Source: Hydractinia symbiolongicarpus (taxonomy: Eukaryota > Cnidaria > Hydrozoa > Anthoathecata > Hydractiniidae). From it: DNA of 64,000 nt. The position numbers and the translations under genes were made by a program. Numbering within the stretch: position 1 is the stretch's first letter; each line of letters begins with the position of its first letter. The notes beneath the pieces were generated by a model that did not search any database, was not told the DNA's origin, and was given only the letters and a program-made list of their open reading frames with translations. Of this stretch, positions 13,190 to 28,100 are shown piece by piece. Location: positions 12,915,501 through 12,979,500 of the forward strand of contig NC_079886.1 of assembly GCF_029227915.1 (NCBI RefSeq), written 5' to 3'.

Positions 13190-16100
13190 CTGTAATATTG
13201 CCTTTTGCAGTCTAATAAAGGCGTCACACGTAAATCACGTGGTTTCACCTGTCTGCCCAGATTACCATTCGACTGTTCCTTCCAGTCTCGACGCACTTCA
13301 AAGTTCCAAGTGGTTTGCCTTAGCGCCGTGGCCTTAGAACACTCTTAACTACGTGCAGAGTCCTATAAAGACTGTAATATACCCTTTTGCAGTCCAATAA
13401 AGGCCGCACACGTAAATCACGCGGTTTCAGCTGCCCGCGCAGGTTACCAATGGACTAGTCCTTCAAATTTCAATGCACTACAACGTTCCAAGTGGTTTTC
13501 CTTAGCGCTGTTGCCTTAGAATTCTCTTAACTATGTGCACAGTCCAATAAAAGGTGTAATATACCCTTTTGCAGTGCAATAAAGGTCGCACACGTAAATC
13601 ACGCGGTTTCAGCTGCCCGCGCAGGTTACCATTGGACTAGTCCCTCTAGTCTCAATGCACTACAACGTTCCAAGTGGTTTTCCTTAGCGCTGTTGCCTTA
13701 GACCTCTCTTAACACGTGCACAGTCCAATAAAAGGTGTAATGCAGCCTTTTGCAGCCTAATAAAGGCTTCACACGTAAATCACGTGGTTTCACCTGTCTG
13801 CGCAGGTTACGATTGGACTAGTCCTTCCAGTCTCAATGCGCTACAACGTCCCAAGTCGTTTTTATTACCGTCGTTGCTTTACAACACTATTGACTACGTG
13901 CACAGTCCTATAAAGGCTGTAATATTGCCTTTTGCAGTCTAATAAAGGCGTCACACGTAAATCACGTGGTTTCACCTGTCTGCCCAGATTACCATTCGAC
14001 TGTTCCTTCCAGTCTCGACGCACTTCAAAGTTCCAAGTGGTTTGCCTTAGCGCCGTGGCCTTAGAACACTCTTAACTACGTGCAGAGTCCTATAAAGGCC
14101 GTAATATACCCTTTTGCAGTCCAATAAAGGCCACACACGTAAATCACGTGGTTTCACCTGTCTGCGCAGGTTACGATTGGACTAGTCCTTCCAGTCTCAA
14201 TGCGCTACAACGTCCCAAGTCATTTTCATTAGCGCCGTTGCCTTACAACACTTTTAACTACGTGCACAGTCCTATAAAAGCTGTAATATGGCCTTTTGCA
14301 GTCTAATAAAGGCCTGACTCGTAAATCACGTGCTTCCATCTGCTTGCGCAGGTTACAATTGGCCTAGTCCTTCAAGTTTCAAAGCGCTACAATGTCCCAA
14401 GTCGTTTTCATTGGCGCCGTTGCCTTAGAACACTCTTAACTATGTGCAAGGTCCAATAAAAGGTGTAATATAGCCTTTTGCAGTCTAATAAAGGCCTTAC
14501 ACGTAAATCACGTGGTTTCAACTGCCCGCGCAGGTTACCATTGGACTAGTCCTTCCAGTCTCAATGCACTACAACGTTCCAAGTGGTTTTCCTTAGCGCT
14601 GTTACCTTAAAACTCTCTTAACTACGTGCGCAGTCCAATAAAAGGTGTAATGTAGCCTTTTGCAGCCAAATAAAGGCTTCAAACGTAAATCACGTGGCTT
14701 CACCTGTCTGCGCAGGTTACGATTAGACTAGTCCTTCCAGTCTCAATGCGCTACAACGTTCCAAGTGGTTTTCATTAGCGCCGTTGCCTTACAACACTCT
14801 TAACTACGTGCACAGTCCTATAAATGCTGTAATATGGCCTTTTGCAGCCTAATAAAAGCCTCACACGTAAATCACGCGGTTTCAGCTGCCTGCACTGGTT
14901 ACCATTGGACTTGTCGTTCCAGTCTCAATGCGCTATCACGTCCCAAGTCGTCTTCATTAGAGCCGTTGCTTTACAACACTCTTAACTACGTGCACAGTCC
15001 TATAAAGGCTGTAATACGGCATTTTGCAGTCTAATAAAGGCCTCGCACGTAAATCACGTGGTTTCACCTGTCTGCGCAGGTTACCATTGGACTACTCCTT
15101 CCAGTCTCAATGCGCTACAACGTCCCAAGTTGTTTTCATTAGCGCCGTTGCCTTACAACACTCTTAACTACGTGCACAGTCCTATAAAGGCTGTAATATT
15201 GCCTTTTGCAGTCTAATAAAGGCGTCGCACGTAAATCACGTGGCTTCACCTGTCTGCCCAGTTTACCATTCGACTGTTCCTTCCAGTCTCGATGCACTGC
15301 AATGTTCCAAGTGGTTTTCCTTAGCGCCGTGGCCTTAGAACACTCTTAACTACGTGCACAGTCCTATAAAGACCGTAATATACCCTTTTGCAGTCCAATA
15401 AAGGCCGCACACGTAAATCACACGGTTTCAGCTGCCCGCGCAGGTTACCATTAGACTAGTCCTTCCAGTCTCAATGCACTACAACGTCCCAAGTCGTTTT
15501 CATTAGCGGGGTTGCTTTACAACACTCTTAACAACGTGCACAGTCCTATAAAGACCGTAATATACCCTTTTGCAGTGCAATAAAGTCCGCACACGTAAAT
15601 CACACGGTTTCAGCTGCCTGCGCAGGTTACCAATGGACTAGTCCTTCAAATGTCAATGCACTACAACATTCAAATAAATTAAAATAATAAAGCCTGTAAT
15701 ATGGCCTTTTGCAGTGTAATAAAGGCCTGACTCGTAAATCACGTGCTTCCATCTGCTTGCGCAGGTTACCATTGCACTATTCCTTCCAGTCTCAATGCGC
15801 TAAAACGTCCCAAGTCGTCTTCATTAGCGCCGTTGCTGTACAACACTATTAACTACGTGCACAGTCCTATAAAGGCGGTAATATGGCCTTTTGCAGTTTA
15901 ATAAAGGCCTCGCACGTAAATCACGCGGTTTCACCTGTTTGCGCAGGATACCATTGGACTACTCCTTCCAGTCTCAATGCGCTACAACGACCCAAGTCGT
16001 TTTCATTAGCGCGGTTGCCTTACAACACTCTTAACAACGTGCACAGTCCTATAAAGACCGTAATATACCCTTTTGCAGTGCAATAAAGGCCGCACACGTA

Positions 16101-19100
16101 AATCACGCGATTTCAGCTGCCTGCGAAGGTTACCAATGGACTAGTCCTTCAAATTTCAATGCACTACAACGTTCCAAGTGGTTTTCCTTAGCGCTGTTGC
16201 CTTAGAACTCTCTTAACTATGTGCACAGTCCTATAAAGCCTGTAATATGGCCTTTTGCAGTCTGATAAAGGCTTCACACGTAAATCACGTGCTTTTACCT
16301 GCCTGCACAGTTTACCATTGGACTAGACGTTCCAGTCTCAATGCGCTACAACGTCCCAAGTCGTATTTATTGGCGCCATTGCCTTAGAACACTCTTAACT
16401 ACGTGCACAGTCCAATAAAAGGTGTAATATAGCCTTTTGCAGTCCAATAAAGGCCTCACACGTAAATCACGTGGTTTCACCTGTCTGCGCAGGTTACGAT
16501 TGGACTAGTCCTTACAGTCTCAATGCGCTACAACGTCCCAAGTCATTTTCATTAGCGCCGTTCCCTTACAACACTCTTAACAACGTGCACAGTCCTATAA
16601 AGACCGTAATATACCCTTTTGCAGTGCAATAAAGGCCGCACACGTAAATCACGCGGTTTCAGCTGCCTGCGCAGGTTACCAATGGACTAGTCCTTCAAAT
16701 TTCATTGCACTACAACGTTCCAAGTGGTTTTCCTTAGCGCTGTTGCCTTAGAACTCTCTTAACTATGTGCACAGTCCTATAAAGCCTGTAATATGGCCTT
16801 TTGCAGTCTGATAAAGGCTTCACACGTAAATCACGTGCTTTTACCTGCCTGCACAGGTTACCATTGGACTAGACGTTCCAGTCTCAATGCGCTACAACGT
16901 CCCAAGTCGTATTTATTGGCGCCGTTGCCTTAGAACACTCTTAACTACGTGCACAGTCCAATAAAAGGTGTAATATAGCCTTTTGCAGTCTAATAAAGGC
17001 CTCACACGTAAATCACGTGGTTTCACCTGTCTGCGCAGGTTACGATTGGACTAGTCCTTCCAGTCTCAATGCGCTACAACGTCCCAAGTCATTTTCATTA
17101 GCGCCGTTGCCTTACAACACTCTTAACTACGTGCACAGTCCTATAAATGCTGTAATATGGCCTTTTGCAGCCTAATAAAAGCCTCACACGTAAATCACGT
17201 GGTTCCATCTGCCTGCGCAGGTTACCATTGAACTATTCCTTTCAGTTTCAATGCGCTACAACGTCCAAAGTCGTTTTTATTACCGCCGTTGCCTTACAAC
17301 ACTCTTAACTACGTGCACAGTCCTATAAAGGCTGTAATATTGCCTTTTGCAGTCTAATAAAGGCGTCACACGTAAATCACGTGGTTTCACCTGTCTGCCC
17401 AGATTACCATTCGACTGTTCCTTCCAGTCTCGACGCACTTCAAAGTTCCAAGTGGTTTGCCTTAGCGCCGTGGCCTTAGAACACTCTTAACTACGTGCAG
17501 AGTCCTATAAAGACTGTAATATACCCTTTTGCAGTCCAATAAAGGCCGCACACGTAAATCACGCGGTTTCAGCTGCCCGCGCAGGTTACCATTGGACTAG
17601 TCCTTCTAGTCTCAATGCACTACAACGTTCCAAGTGGTTTTCATTAGCGCCGTTGCCTTACAACACTCTTAACTACGTGCACAGTCCTATAAATGCTGTA
17701 ATATGGCCTTTTGCAGCCTAATAAAAGCCTCACACGTAAATCACGTGGTTCCATCTGCCTGCGCAGGTTACCATTGAACTATTCCTTTCAGTTTCAATGC
17801 GCTACAACGTCCAAAGTCGTTTTTATTACCGCCGTTGCCTTACAACACTCTTAACTACGTGCACAGTCCTATAAAGGCTGTAATATTGCCTTTTGCAGTC
17901 TAATAAAGGCGTCACACGTAAATCACGTGGTTTCACCTGTCTGCCCAGATTACCATTCGACTGTTCCTTCCAGTCTCGACGCACTTCAAAGTTCCAAGTG
18001 GTTTGCCTTAGCGCCGTGGCCTTAGAACACTCTTAACTACGTGCAGAGTCCTATAAAGACTGTAATATACCCTTTTGCAGTCCAATAAAGGCCGCACACG
18101 TAAATCACGCGGTTTCAGCTGCCCGCGCAGGTTACCAATGGACTAGTCCTTCAAATTTCAATGCACTACAACGTTCCAAGTGGTTTTCCTTAGCGCTGTT
18201 GCCTTAGAATTCTCTTAACTATGTGCACAGTCCAATAAAAGGTGTAATATACCCTTTTGCAGTGCAATAAAGGTCGCACACGTAAATCACGCGGTTTCAG
18301 CTGCCCGCGCAGGTTACCATTGGACTAGTCCCTCTAGTCTCAATGCACTACAACGTTCCAAGTGGTTTTCCTTAGCGCTGTTGCCTTAGACCTCTCTTAA
18401 CACGTGCACAGTCCAATAAAAGGTGTAATGCAGCCTTTTGCAGCCTAATAAAGGCTTCACACGTAAATCACGTGGTTTCACCTGTCTGCGCAGGTTACGA
18501 TTGGACTAGTCCTTCCAGTCTCAATGCGCTACAACGTCCCAAGTCGTTTTTATTACCGTCGTTGCTTTACAACACTATTGACTACGTGCACAGTCCTATA
18601 AAGGCTGTAATATTGCCTTTTGCAGTCTAATAAAGGCGTCACACGTAAATCACGTGGTTTCACCTGTCTGCCCAGATTACCATTCGACTGTTCCTTCCAG
18701 TCTCGACGCACTTCAAAGTTCCAAGTGGTTTGCCTTAGCGCCGTGGCCTTAGAACACTCTTAACTACGTGCAGAGTCCTATAAAGGCCGTAATATACCCT
18801 TTTGCAGTCCAATAAAGGCCACACACGTAAATCACGTGGTTTCACCTGTCTGCGCAGGTTACGATTGGACTAGTCCTTCCAGTCTCAATGCGCTACAACG
18901 TCCCAAGTCATTTTCATTAGCGCCGTTGCCTTACAACACTTTTAACTACGTGCACAGTCCTATAAAAGCTGTAATATGGCCTTTTGCAGTCTAATAAAGG
19001 CCTGACTCGTAAATCACGTGCTTCCATCTGCTTGCGCAGGTTACAATTGGCCTAGTCCTTCAAGTTTCAAAGCGCTACAATGTCCCAAGTCGTTTTCATT

Positions 19101-19456
19101 GGCGCCGTTGCCTTAGAACACTCTTAACTATGTGCACAGTCCAATAAAAGGTGTAATATAGCCTTTTGCAGTCTAATAAAGGCCTTACACGTAAATCACG
19201 TGGTTTCAACTGCCCGCGCAGGTTACCATTGGACTAGTCCTTCCAGTCTCAATGCACTACAACGTTCCAAGTGGTTTTCCTTAGCGCTGTTACCTTAAAA
19301 CTCTCTTAACTACGTGCGCAGTCCAATAAAAGGTGTAATGTAGCCTTTTGCAGCCAAATAAAGGCTTCAAACGTAAATCACGTGGCTTCACCTGTCTGCG
19401 CAGGTTACGATTAGACTAGTCCTTCCAGTCTCAATGCGCTACAACGTTCCAAGTGG
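10321..19456 (+). repeat. 4688-bp higher-order repeat, two copies
   Basis: The second 2869-bp unit plus about 1819 bp that follow it forms a larger unit, 10321-15008, recurring from 15009 with a constant 4688-bp offset. Similarity runs to about 19456, where the second copy switches to a different monomer variant. The layout is therefore a unit nested within a larger unit. Confidence 0.85.
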
Positions 19457-22400
19457 TTTTCCTTAGCGCTGTTGCCTTAGAACTCTCTTAACTATGTGCA
19501 CAGTCCTATAAAGCCTGTAATATGGCCTTTTGCAGTCTAATAAAGGCTTTACATGTAAATCACGTGCTTTAACCTGCCTGCACGGGTTACCATTGGACTA
19601 GACATTTCAATCTCAATGCGCTACAACGTCCCAATTCGTGTTCATTGGCGCCGTTGCCTTAGAACACTCTTAACTACGTGCACAGTCCAATAAAAGGTGT
19701 AATATAGCCTTTTGCAGTCTAATAAAGGCCTCACACGTAAATCACGTGGTTCCATCTGCCTGTGCAGGTTACCATTGGACTATTCCTTCCAGCTTCAATG
19801 CACTCCAAAGTCCCAAGTCGCCTTCATTAGCGCCGTCGCTTCAGGAAACTCTTAACTACGTGCGCAGTCCTATAAAGGCCATAATATGGCCTTTTTGCAG
19901 TGTAATAAAGGTTTCACACGTAAATCACGTGGTTTCATCTGCCTGCGCAGGTTACCATTGGACTAGCCGTTCCAGTCTCAATGCGCTACAACGTCCCAAG
20001 TTGTTTTCATTACCGTCGTTGCCTTACAACACTCCTAAATACGTGCACAGTCCTATAGAAGCTGTAATATGGCCTTTTGCAGACTAATAAAGGCCTCATA
20101 CGTAATTAACGTGGTTCCATCTGCCTGTGCAGGTTACCAATGCACTTTTCTTTCCAGTCTCATGCGCTACCACGTCCCAAGTCGTTTTCATTAGCGCGGT
20201 CGCCTTACAACAATCTTAACTACGTGCACAGTCCAATGAAGGGTGTAATATAGCCTTTTGCAGTCTAATAAAGGTCTCACACGTAAATCACGTGGTTCCA
20301 TCTGCCTGTGCAGGTTACCATTGCCCTATTCCTTCCAGTCTCGATGCACTTCAATGTTCCAAGTGGTTTTCCTTAGCGCCGCGGCTTTAGAACACTCTTA
20401 ACTACGTGCACAGTCCTATGAAGACCGTAATATACCCTTTTGCAGTCCAATAAAGGCCGCACACGTAAATCACGCGGTTTCATCTGCCTGTGCAGGTTAC
20501 CATTGGACTATTCCTTCCAGTTTCAATTGGCTACAAAGTCCTAGGTCGCTTTCATTAGCGACGTCGCTTTAGAACACTCTTAACTACGTGCATCGTTCTA
20601 TAAAGGCTGTAAAATGGCCTTTTGTAGTCTAATAAAGGCCTCATGCGTAATTAACGTGGTTCCATCTGCCCGCGCAGGTTCCCATTAGACTAGTCCTTCC
20701 AGTCTCAATGCACTACAAAGTCCCAAGTCGCTTTCATTAGCGCCGTCGCTTTAGAACACTGTTAACTACGTGCACAGTCCAATAAAGGGTTAATATAGCC
20801 TTTTGCAGTCTAATAAAGGTCTCACACGTAAATCACGTGGTTCCATCTGCCTGTGCAGGTTACCATTGGCTTATTCCTTCCAGTCTCGATGCACTTCAAT
20901 GTTCCAAGTGGCTTTCCTTAGCGCCGTGGCCTTAGAACACTCTTAACTATGTGCACAGTCCTATAAAGCCTGTAATATGGCCTTTTGCAGTCTGATAAAG
21001 GCTTCACACGTAAATCACGTGCTTTTACCTGCCTGCACAGGTTACCATTGGACTAGACGTTCCAGTCTCAATGCGCTACAACGTCCCAAGTCGTATTTAT
21101 TGGCGCCGTTGCCTTAGAACACTCTTAACTACGTGCACAGTCCAATAAAAGGTGTAATATAGCCTTTTGCAGTCTAATAAAGGCCTCACACGTAAATCAC
21201 GTGGTTTCACCTGTCTGCGCAGGTTACGATTGGACTAGTCCTTCCAGTCTCAATGCGCTACAACGTCCCAAGTCATTTTCATTAGCGCCGTTGCCTTACA
21301 ACACTCTTAACTACGTGCACAGTCCTATAAATGCTGTAATATGGCCTTTTGCAGCCTAATAAAAGCCTCACACGTAAATCACGTGGTTCCATCTGCCTGC
21401 GCAGGTTACCATTGAACTATTCCTTTCAGTTTCAATGCGCTACAACGTCCAAAGTCGTTTTTATTACCGCCGTTGCCTTACAACACTCTTAACTACGTGC
21501 ACAGTCCTATAAAGGCTGTAATATTGCCTTTTGCAGTCTAATAAAGGCGTCACACGTAAATCACGTGGTTTCACCTGTCTGCCCAGATTACCATTCGACT
21601 GTTCCTTCCAGTCTCGACGCACTTCAAAGTTCCAAGTGGTTTGCCTTAGCGCCGTGGCCTTAGAACACTCTTAACTACGTGCAGAGTCCTATAAAGACTG
21701 TAATATACCCTTTTGCAGTCCAATAAAGGCCGCACACGTAAATCACGCGGTTTCAGCTGCCCGCGCAGGTTACCATTGGACTAGTCCTTCTAGTCTCAAT
21801 GCACTACAACGTTCCAAGTGGTTTTCATTAGCGCCGTTGCCTTACAACACTCTTAACTACGTGCACAGTCCTATAAATGCTGTAATATGGCCTTTTGCAG
21901 CCTAATAAAAGCCTCACACGTAAATCACGTGGTTCCATCTGCCTGCGCAGGTTACCATTGAACTATTCCTTTCAGTTTCAATGCGCTACAACGTCCAAAG
22001 TCGTTTTTATTACCGCCGTTGCCTTACAACACTCTTAACTACGTGCACAGTCCTATAAAGGCTGTAATATTGCCTTTTGCAGTCTAATAAAGGCGTCACA
22101 CGTAAATCACGTGGTTTCACCTGTCTGCCCAGATTACCATTCGACTGTTCCTTCCAGTCTCGACGCACTTCAAAGTTCCAAGTGGTTTGCCTTAGCGCCG
22201 TGGCCTTAGAACACTCTTAACTACGTGCAGAGTCCTATAAAGACTGTAATATACCCTTTTGCAGTCCAATAAAGGCCGCACACGTAAATCACGCGGTTTC
22301 AGCTGCCCGCGCAGGTTACCAATGGACTAGTCCTTCAAATTTCAATGCACTACAACGTTCCAAGTGGTTTTCCTTAGCGCTGTTGCCTTAGAATTCTCTT

Positions 22401-25128
22401 AACTATGTGCACAGTCCAATAAAAGGTGTAATATACCCTTTTGCAGTGCAATAAAGGTCGCACACGTAAATCACGCGGTTTCAGCTGCCCGCGCAGGTTA
22501 CCATTGGACTAGTCCCTCTAGTCTCAATGCACTACAACGTTCCAAGTGGTTTTCCTTAGCGCTGTTGCCTTAGACCTCTCTTAACACGTGCACAGTCCAA
22601 TAAAAGGTGTAATGCAGCCTTTTGCAGCCTAATAAAGGCTTCACACGTAAATCACGTGGTTTCACCTGTCTGCGCAGGTTACGATTGGACTAGTCCTTCC
22701 AGTCTCAATGCGCTACAACGTCCCAAGTCGTTTTTATTACCGTCGTTGCTTTACAACACTATTGACTACGTGCACAGTCCTATAAAGGCTGTAATATTGC
22801 CTTTTGCAGTCTAATAAAGGCGTCACACGTAAATCACGTGGTTTCACCTGTCTGCCCAGATTACCATTCGACTGTTCCTTCCAGTCTCGACGCACTTCAA
22901 AGTTCCAAGTGGTTTGCCTTAGCGCCGTGGCCTTAGAACACTCTTAACTACGTGCAGAGTCCTATAAAGGCCGTAATATACCCTTTTGCAGTCCAATAAA
23001 GGCCACACACGTAAATCACGTGGTTTCACCTGTCTGCGCAGGTTACGATTGGACTAGTCCTTCCAGTCTCAATGCGCTACAACGTCCCAAGTCATTTTCA
23101 TTAGCGCCGTTGCCTTACAACACTTTTAACTACGTGCACAGTCCTATAAAAGCTGTAATATGGCCTTTTGCAGTCTAATAAAGGCCTGACTCGTAAATCA
23201 CGTGCTTCCATCTGCTTGCGCAGGTTACAATTGGCCTAGTCCTTCAAGTTTCAAAGCGCTACAATGTCCCAAGTCGTTTTCATTGGCGCCGTTGCCTTAG
23301 AACACTCTTAACTATGTGCACAGTCCAATAAAAGGTGTAATATAGCCTTTTGCAGTCTAATAAAGGCCTTACACGTAAATCACGTGGTTTCAACTGCCCG
23401 CGCAGGTTACCATTGGACTAGTCCTTCCAGTCTCAATGCACTACAACGTTCCAAGTGGTTTTCCTTAGCGCTGTTACCTTAAAACTCTCTTAACTACGTG
23501 CGCAGTCCAATAAAAGGTGTAATGTAGCCTTTTGCAGCCAAATAAAGGCTTCAAACGTAAATCACGTGGCTTCACCTGTCTGCGCAGGTTACGATTAGAC
23601 TAGTCCTTCCAGTCTCAATGCGCTACAACGTTCCAAGTGGTTTTCCTTAGCGCTGTTGCCTTAGAACTCTCTTAACTATGTGCACAGTCCTATAAAGCCT
23701 GTAATATGGCCTTTTGCAGTCTAATAAAGGCTTTACATGTAAATCACGTGCTTTAACCTGCCTGCACGGGTTACCATTGGACTAGACATTTCAATCTCAA
23801 TGCGCTACAACGTCCCAATTCGTGTTCATTGGCGCCGTTGCCTTAGAACACTCTTAACTACGTGCACAGTCCAATAAAAGGTGTAATATAGCCTTTTGCA
23901 GTCTAATAAAGGCCTCACACGTAAATCACGTGGTTCCATCTGCCTGTGCAGGTTACCATTGGACTATTCCTTCCAGCTTCAATGCACTCCAAAGTCCCAA
24001 GTCGCCTTCATTAGCGCCGTCGCTTCAGGAAACTCTTAACTACGTGCGCAGTCCTATAAAGGCCATAATATGGCCTTTTTGCAGTGTAATAAAGGTTTCA
24101 CACGTAAATCACGTGGTTTCATCTGCCTGCGCAGGTTACCATTGGACTAGCCGTTCCAGTCTCAATGCGCTACAACGTCCCAAGTTGTTTTCATTACCGT
24201 CGTTGCCTTACAACACTCCTAAATACGTGCACAGTCCTATAGAAGCTGTAATATGGCCTTTTGCAGACTAATAAAGGCCTCATACGTAATTAACGTGGTT
24301 CCATCTGCCTGTGCAGGTTACCAATGCACTTTTCTTTCCAGTCTCATGCGCTACCACGTCCCAAGTCGTTTTCATTAGCGCGGTCGCCTTACAACAATCT
24401 TAACTACGTGCACAGTCCAATGAAGGGTGTAATATAGCCTTTTGCAGTCTAATAAAGGTCTCACACGTAAATCACGTGGTTCCATCTGCCTGTGCAGGTT
24501 ACCATTGCCCTATTCCTTCCAGTCTCGATGCACTTCAATGTTCCAAGTGGTTTTCCTTAGCGCCGCGGCTTTAGAACACTCTTAACTACGTGCACAGTCC
24601 TATGAAGACCGTAATATACCCTTTTGCAGTCCAATAAAGGCCGCACACGTAAATCACGCGGTTTCATCTGCCTGTGCAGGTTACCATTGGACTATTCCTT
24701 CCAGTTTCAATTGGCTACAAAGTCCTAGGTCGCTTTCATTAGCGACGTCGCTTTAGAACACTCTTAACTACGTGCATCGTTCTATAAAGGCTGTAAAATG
24801 GCCTTTTGTAGTCTAATAAAGGCCTCATGCGTAATTAACGTGGTTCCATCTGCCCGCGCAGGTTCCCATTAGACTAGTCCTTCCAGTCTCAATGCACTAC
24901 AAAGTCCCAAGTCGCTTTCATTAGCGCCGTCGCTTTAGAACACTGTTAACTACGTGCACAGTCCAATAAAGGGTTAATATAGCCTTTTGCAGTCTAATAA
25001 AGGTCTCACACGTAAATCACGTGGTTCCATCTGCCTGTGCAGGTTACCATTGGCTTATTCCTTCCAGTCTCGATGCACTTCAATGTTCCAAGTGGCTTTC
25101 CTTAGCGCCGTGGCCTTAGAACACTCTT
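16761..25128 (+). repeat. 4184-bp higher-order repeat, two copies
   Basis: Bases from about 16761 to 20944 recur from 20945 to 25128 with an offset of 4184 bp, equal to 23 monomers less 2 bp. Both copies contain variants with CATACGTAATTAACGTGG that are absent further left. After 25128 the sequence departs, with CTAAAAAGACC instead of CTATAAAGCC. Confidence 0.85.
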
Positions 25129-28100
25129 AACTACGTGCACAGTCCTAAAAAGACCGTAATATACCCTTTTGCAGTCCAAAAAAGGCCGCACACGTAAATC
25201 ACGCGGTTCCATTTGCCTGTGCAGGTTACCATTGGACTATTCCTTCCAGCTTCAGTGGGCTACAAAGTCCTAGGTCGCTTTCATTAGCGCCGTCGCTTCA
25301 GAACACTCTTAACTACGTGCATCGTTCTATAAAGGCTGTAATATGGCCTTTTGTAGTCTAATAAAGGCCTCATGCGTAATTAACGTGGTTCCATCTGCCT
25401 GTGCAGGTTACCATTGCACTGTTCTTTCCAGTCTCATGCGCTACCACGTCCCAAGTCGTTTTCATTAGCGCCGTTGCCTTACAACACTCTTAACTACGTG
25501 CACAGTCCAATGAAGGCTGTAATATGGCCTTTAGCAGTCTAATAAAGGCCTCGCACGTAAATCACTTGGTTTACCTGTCTGCGCAGGTTACGATTGGCTT
25601 AGTCCTTCCAATCTCAATGCGCTACAACGTCCTAAGTCGTTTTCATTAGCACCATTGCCTTAGAACTCTCTTAACTACGTGCACAGTCCAATAAAAGTTG
25701 TAATGCAGCCTTTTGCAGTCTAATAACGGCCGCACACGTAAATCACGTGGTTCCATCTGCCTGCGCAGGTTACCATTGCACTATTCCTTCCAGTCTCAAT
25801 GCGCTACAACGTCCCAAGTCGTTTTCATTAGCGCCGTCGCTTCAGAACACTCTTAACTACGTGCATCGTTCTATAAAGGCTGTAATATGGCCTTTTGTAG
25901 TCTAATAAAGGCCTCATGCGTAATTAACGTGGTTCCATCTGCCTGTGCAGGTTACCATTGCACTGTTCTTTCCAGTCTCATGCGCTACCACGTCCCAAGT
26001 CGTTTTCATTAGCGCCGTCGCCTTACAACAATCTTATCTACGTGCACAGTCCAATGAAGGGTGTAATATAGCCTTTTGCAGTCTAATAAAGGTCTCACAC
26101 GTAAATCACGTGGTTCCATCTGCCTGTGCAGTTTACCATTGGCCTATTCCTTCCAGTCTCGATGCACTTCAATGTTCCAAGTGGTTTTCCTTAGCGCCGC
26201 GGCTTTAGAACACTCTTAACTACGTGCACAGTCCTATGAAAACCGTAATATACCCTTTTGCAGTCCAATAAAGGCCGCACACGTAAATCACGTGGTTCCA
26301 TCTGCCTGTGCAGGTTACCATTGGACTATTCCTTCCAGTTTCAATGGGCTACAAAGTCCTAGGTCGCTTTCATTAGCGCCGTCGCTTCAGAACACTCTTA
26401 ACTACGTGCATCGTTCTATAAAGGCTGTAATATGGCCTTTTGTAGTCTAATAAAGGCCTCATGCGTAATTAACGTGGTTCCATCTGCCTGTGGAGGTTAC
26501 CATTGCACTGTTCTTTCCAGTCTCATGCGCTACCACGTCCCAAGTCGTTTTCATTAGCGCCGTTGCCTTACAACACTCTTAACTACGTGCACAGTCCCAT
26601 GAAGGCTGTAATATGGCCTTTAGCAGTCTAATAAAGGCCTCGCACGTAAATCACGTGGTTTCACCTGTCTGCGCATGTTACGATTGGCCTATTCCTTCCA
26701 ATCTCAATGCGCTACAACGTCCTAAGTCGTTTTCATTAGCACCATTGCCTTAGAACTCTCTTAACTACGTGCACAGTCCAATAAAAGTTGTAATGCAGCC
26801 TTTTGCAATCTAATAACGGCCTCACACGTAAATCACGTGGTTCCATCTGCCTGCGCAGGTTACCATTGCACTATTCCTTCCAGTCTCAATGCGCTAAAAC
26901 GTCCCAAGTCGTCTTCATTAGCGCCGTTGCTGTACAACACTATTAACTACGTGCACAGTCCTATAAAGGCGGTAATATGGCCTTTTGCAGTTTAATAAAG
27001 GCCTCGCACGTAAATCACGCGGTTTCACCTGTTTGCGCAGGATACCATTGGACTATTCCTTCCAGTCTCAATGCGCTACAACGACCCAAGTCGTTTTCAT
27101 TAGCGCGGTTGCCTTACAACACTCTTAACAACGTGCACAGTCCTATAAAGACCGTAATATACCCTTTTGCAGTGCAATAAAGGCCGCACACGTAAATCAC
27201 GCGATTTCAGCTGCCTGCGAAGGTTACCAATGGACTAGTCCTTCAAATTTCAATGCACTACAACGTTCCAAGTGGTTTTCCTTAGCGCTGTTGCCTTAGA
27301 ACTCTCTTAACTATGTGCACAGTCCTATAAAGCCTGTAATATGGCCTTTTGCAGTCTGATAAAGGCTTCACACGTAAATCACGTGCTTTTACCTGCCTGC
27401 ACAGGTTACCATTGGACTAGACGTTCCAGTCTCAATGCGCTACAACGTCCCAAGTCGTATTTATTGGCGCCATTGCCTTAGAACACTCTTAACTACGTGC
27501 ACAGTCCAATAAAAGGTGTAATATAGCCTTTTGCAGTCCAATAAAGGCCTCACACGTAAATCACGTGGTTTCACCTGTCTGCGCAGGTTACGATTGGACT
27601 AGTCCTTACAGTCTCAATGCGCTACAACGTCCCAAGTCATTTTCATTAGCGCCGTTGCCTTACAACACTCTTAACAACGTGCACAGTCCTATAAAGACCG
27701 TAATATACCCTTTTGCAGTGCAATAAAGGCCGCACACGTAAATCACGCGGTTTCAGCTGCCTGCGCAGGTTACCAATGGACTAGTCCTTCAAATTTCATT
27801 GCACTACAACGTTCCAAGTGGTTTTCCTTAGCGCTGTTGCCTTAGAACTCTCTTAACTATGTGCACAGTCCTATAAAGCCTGTAATATGGCCTTTTGCAG
27901 TCTGATAAAGGCTTCACACGTAAATCACGTGCTTTTACCTGCCTGCACAGGTTACCATTGGACTAGACGTTCCAGTCTCAATGCGCTACAACGTCCCAAG
28001 TCGTATTTATTGGCGCCGTTGCCTTAGAACACTCTTAACTACGTGCACAGTCCAATAAAAGGTGTAATATAGCCTTTTGCAGTCTAATAAAGGCCTCACA

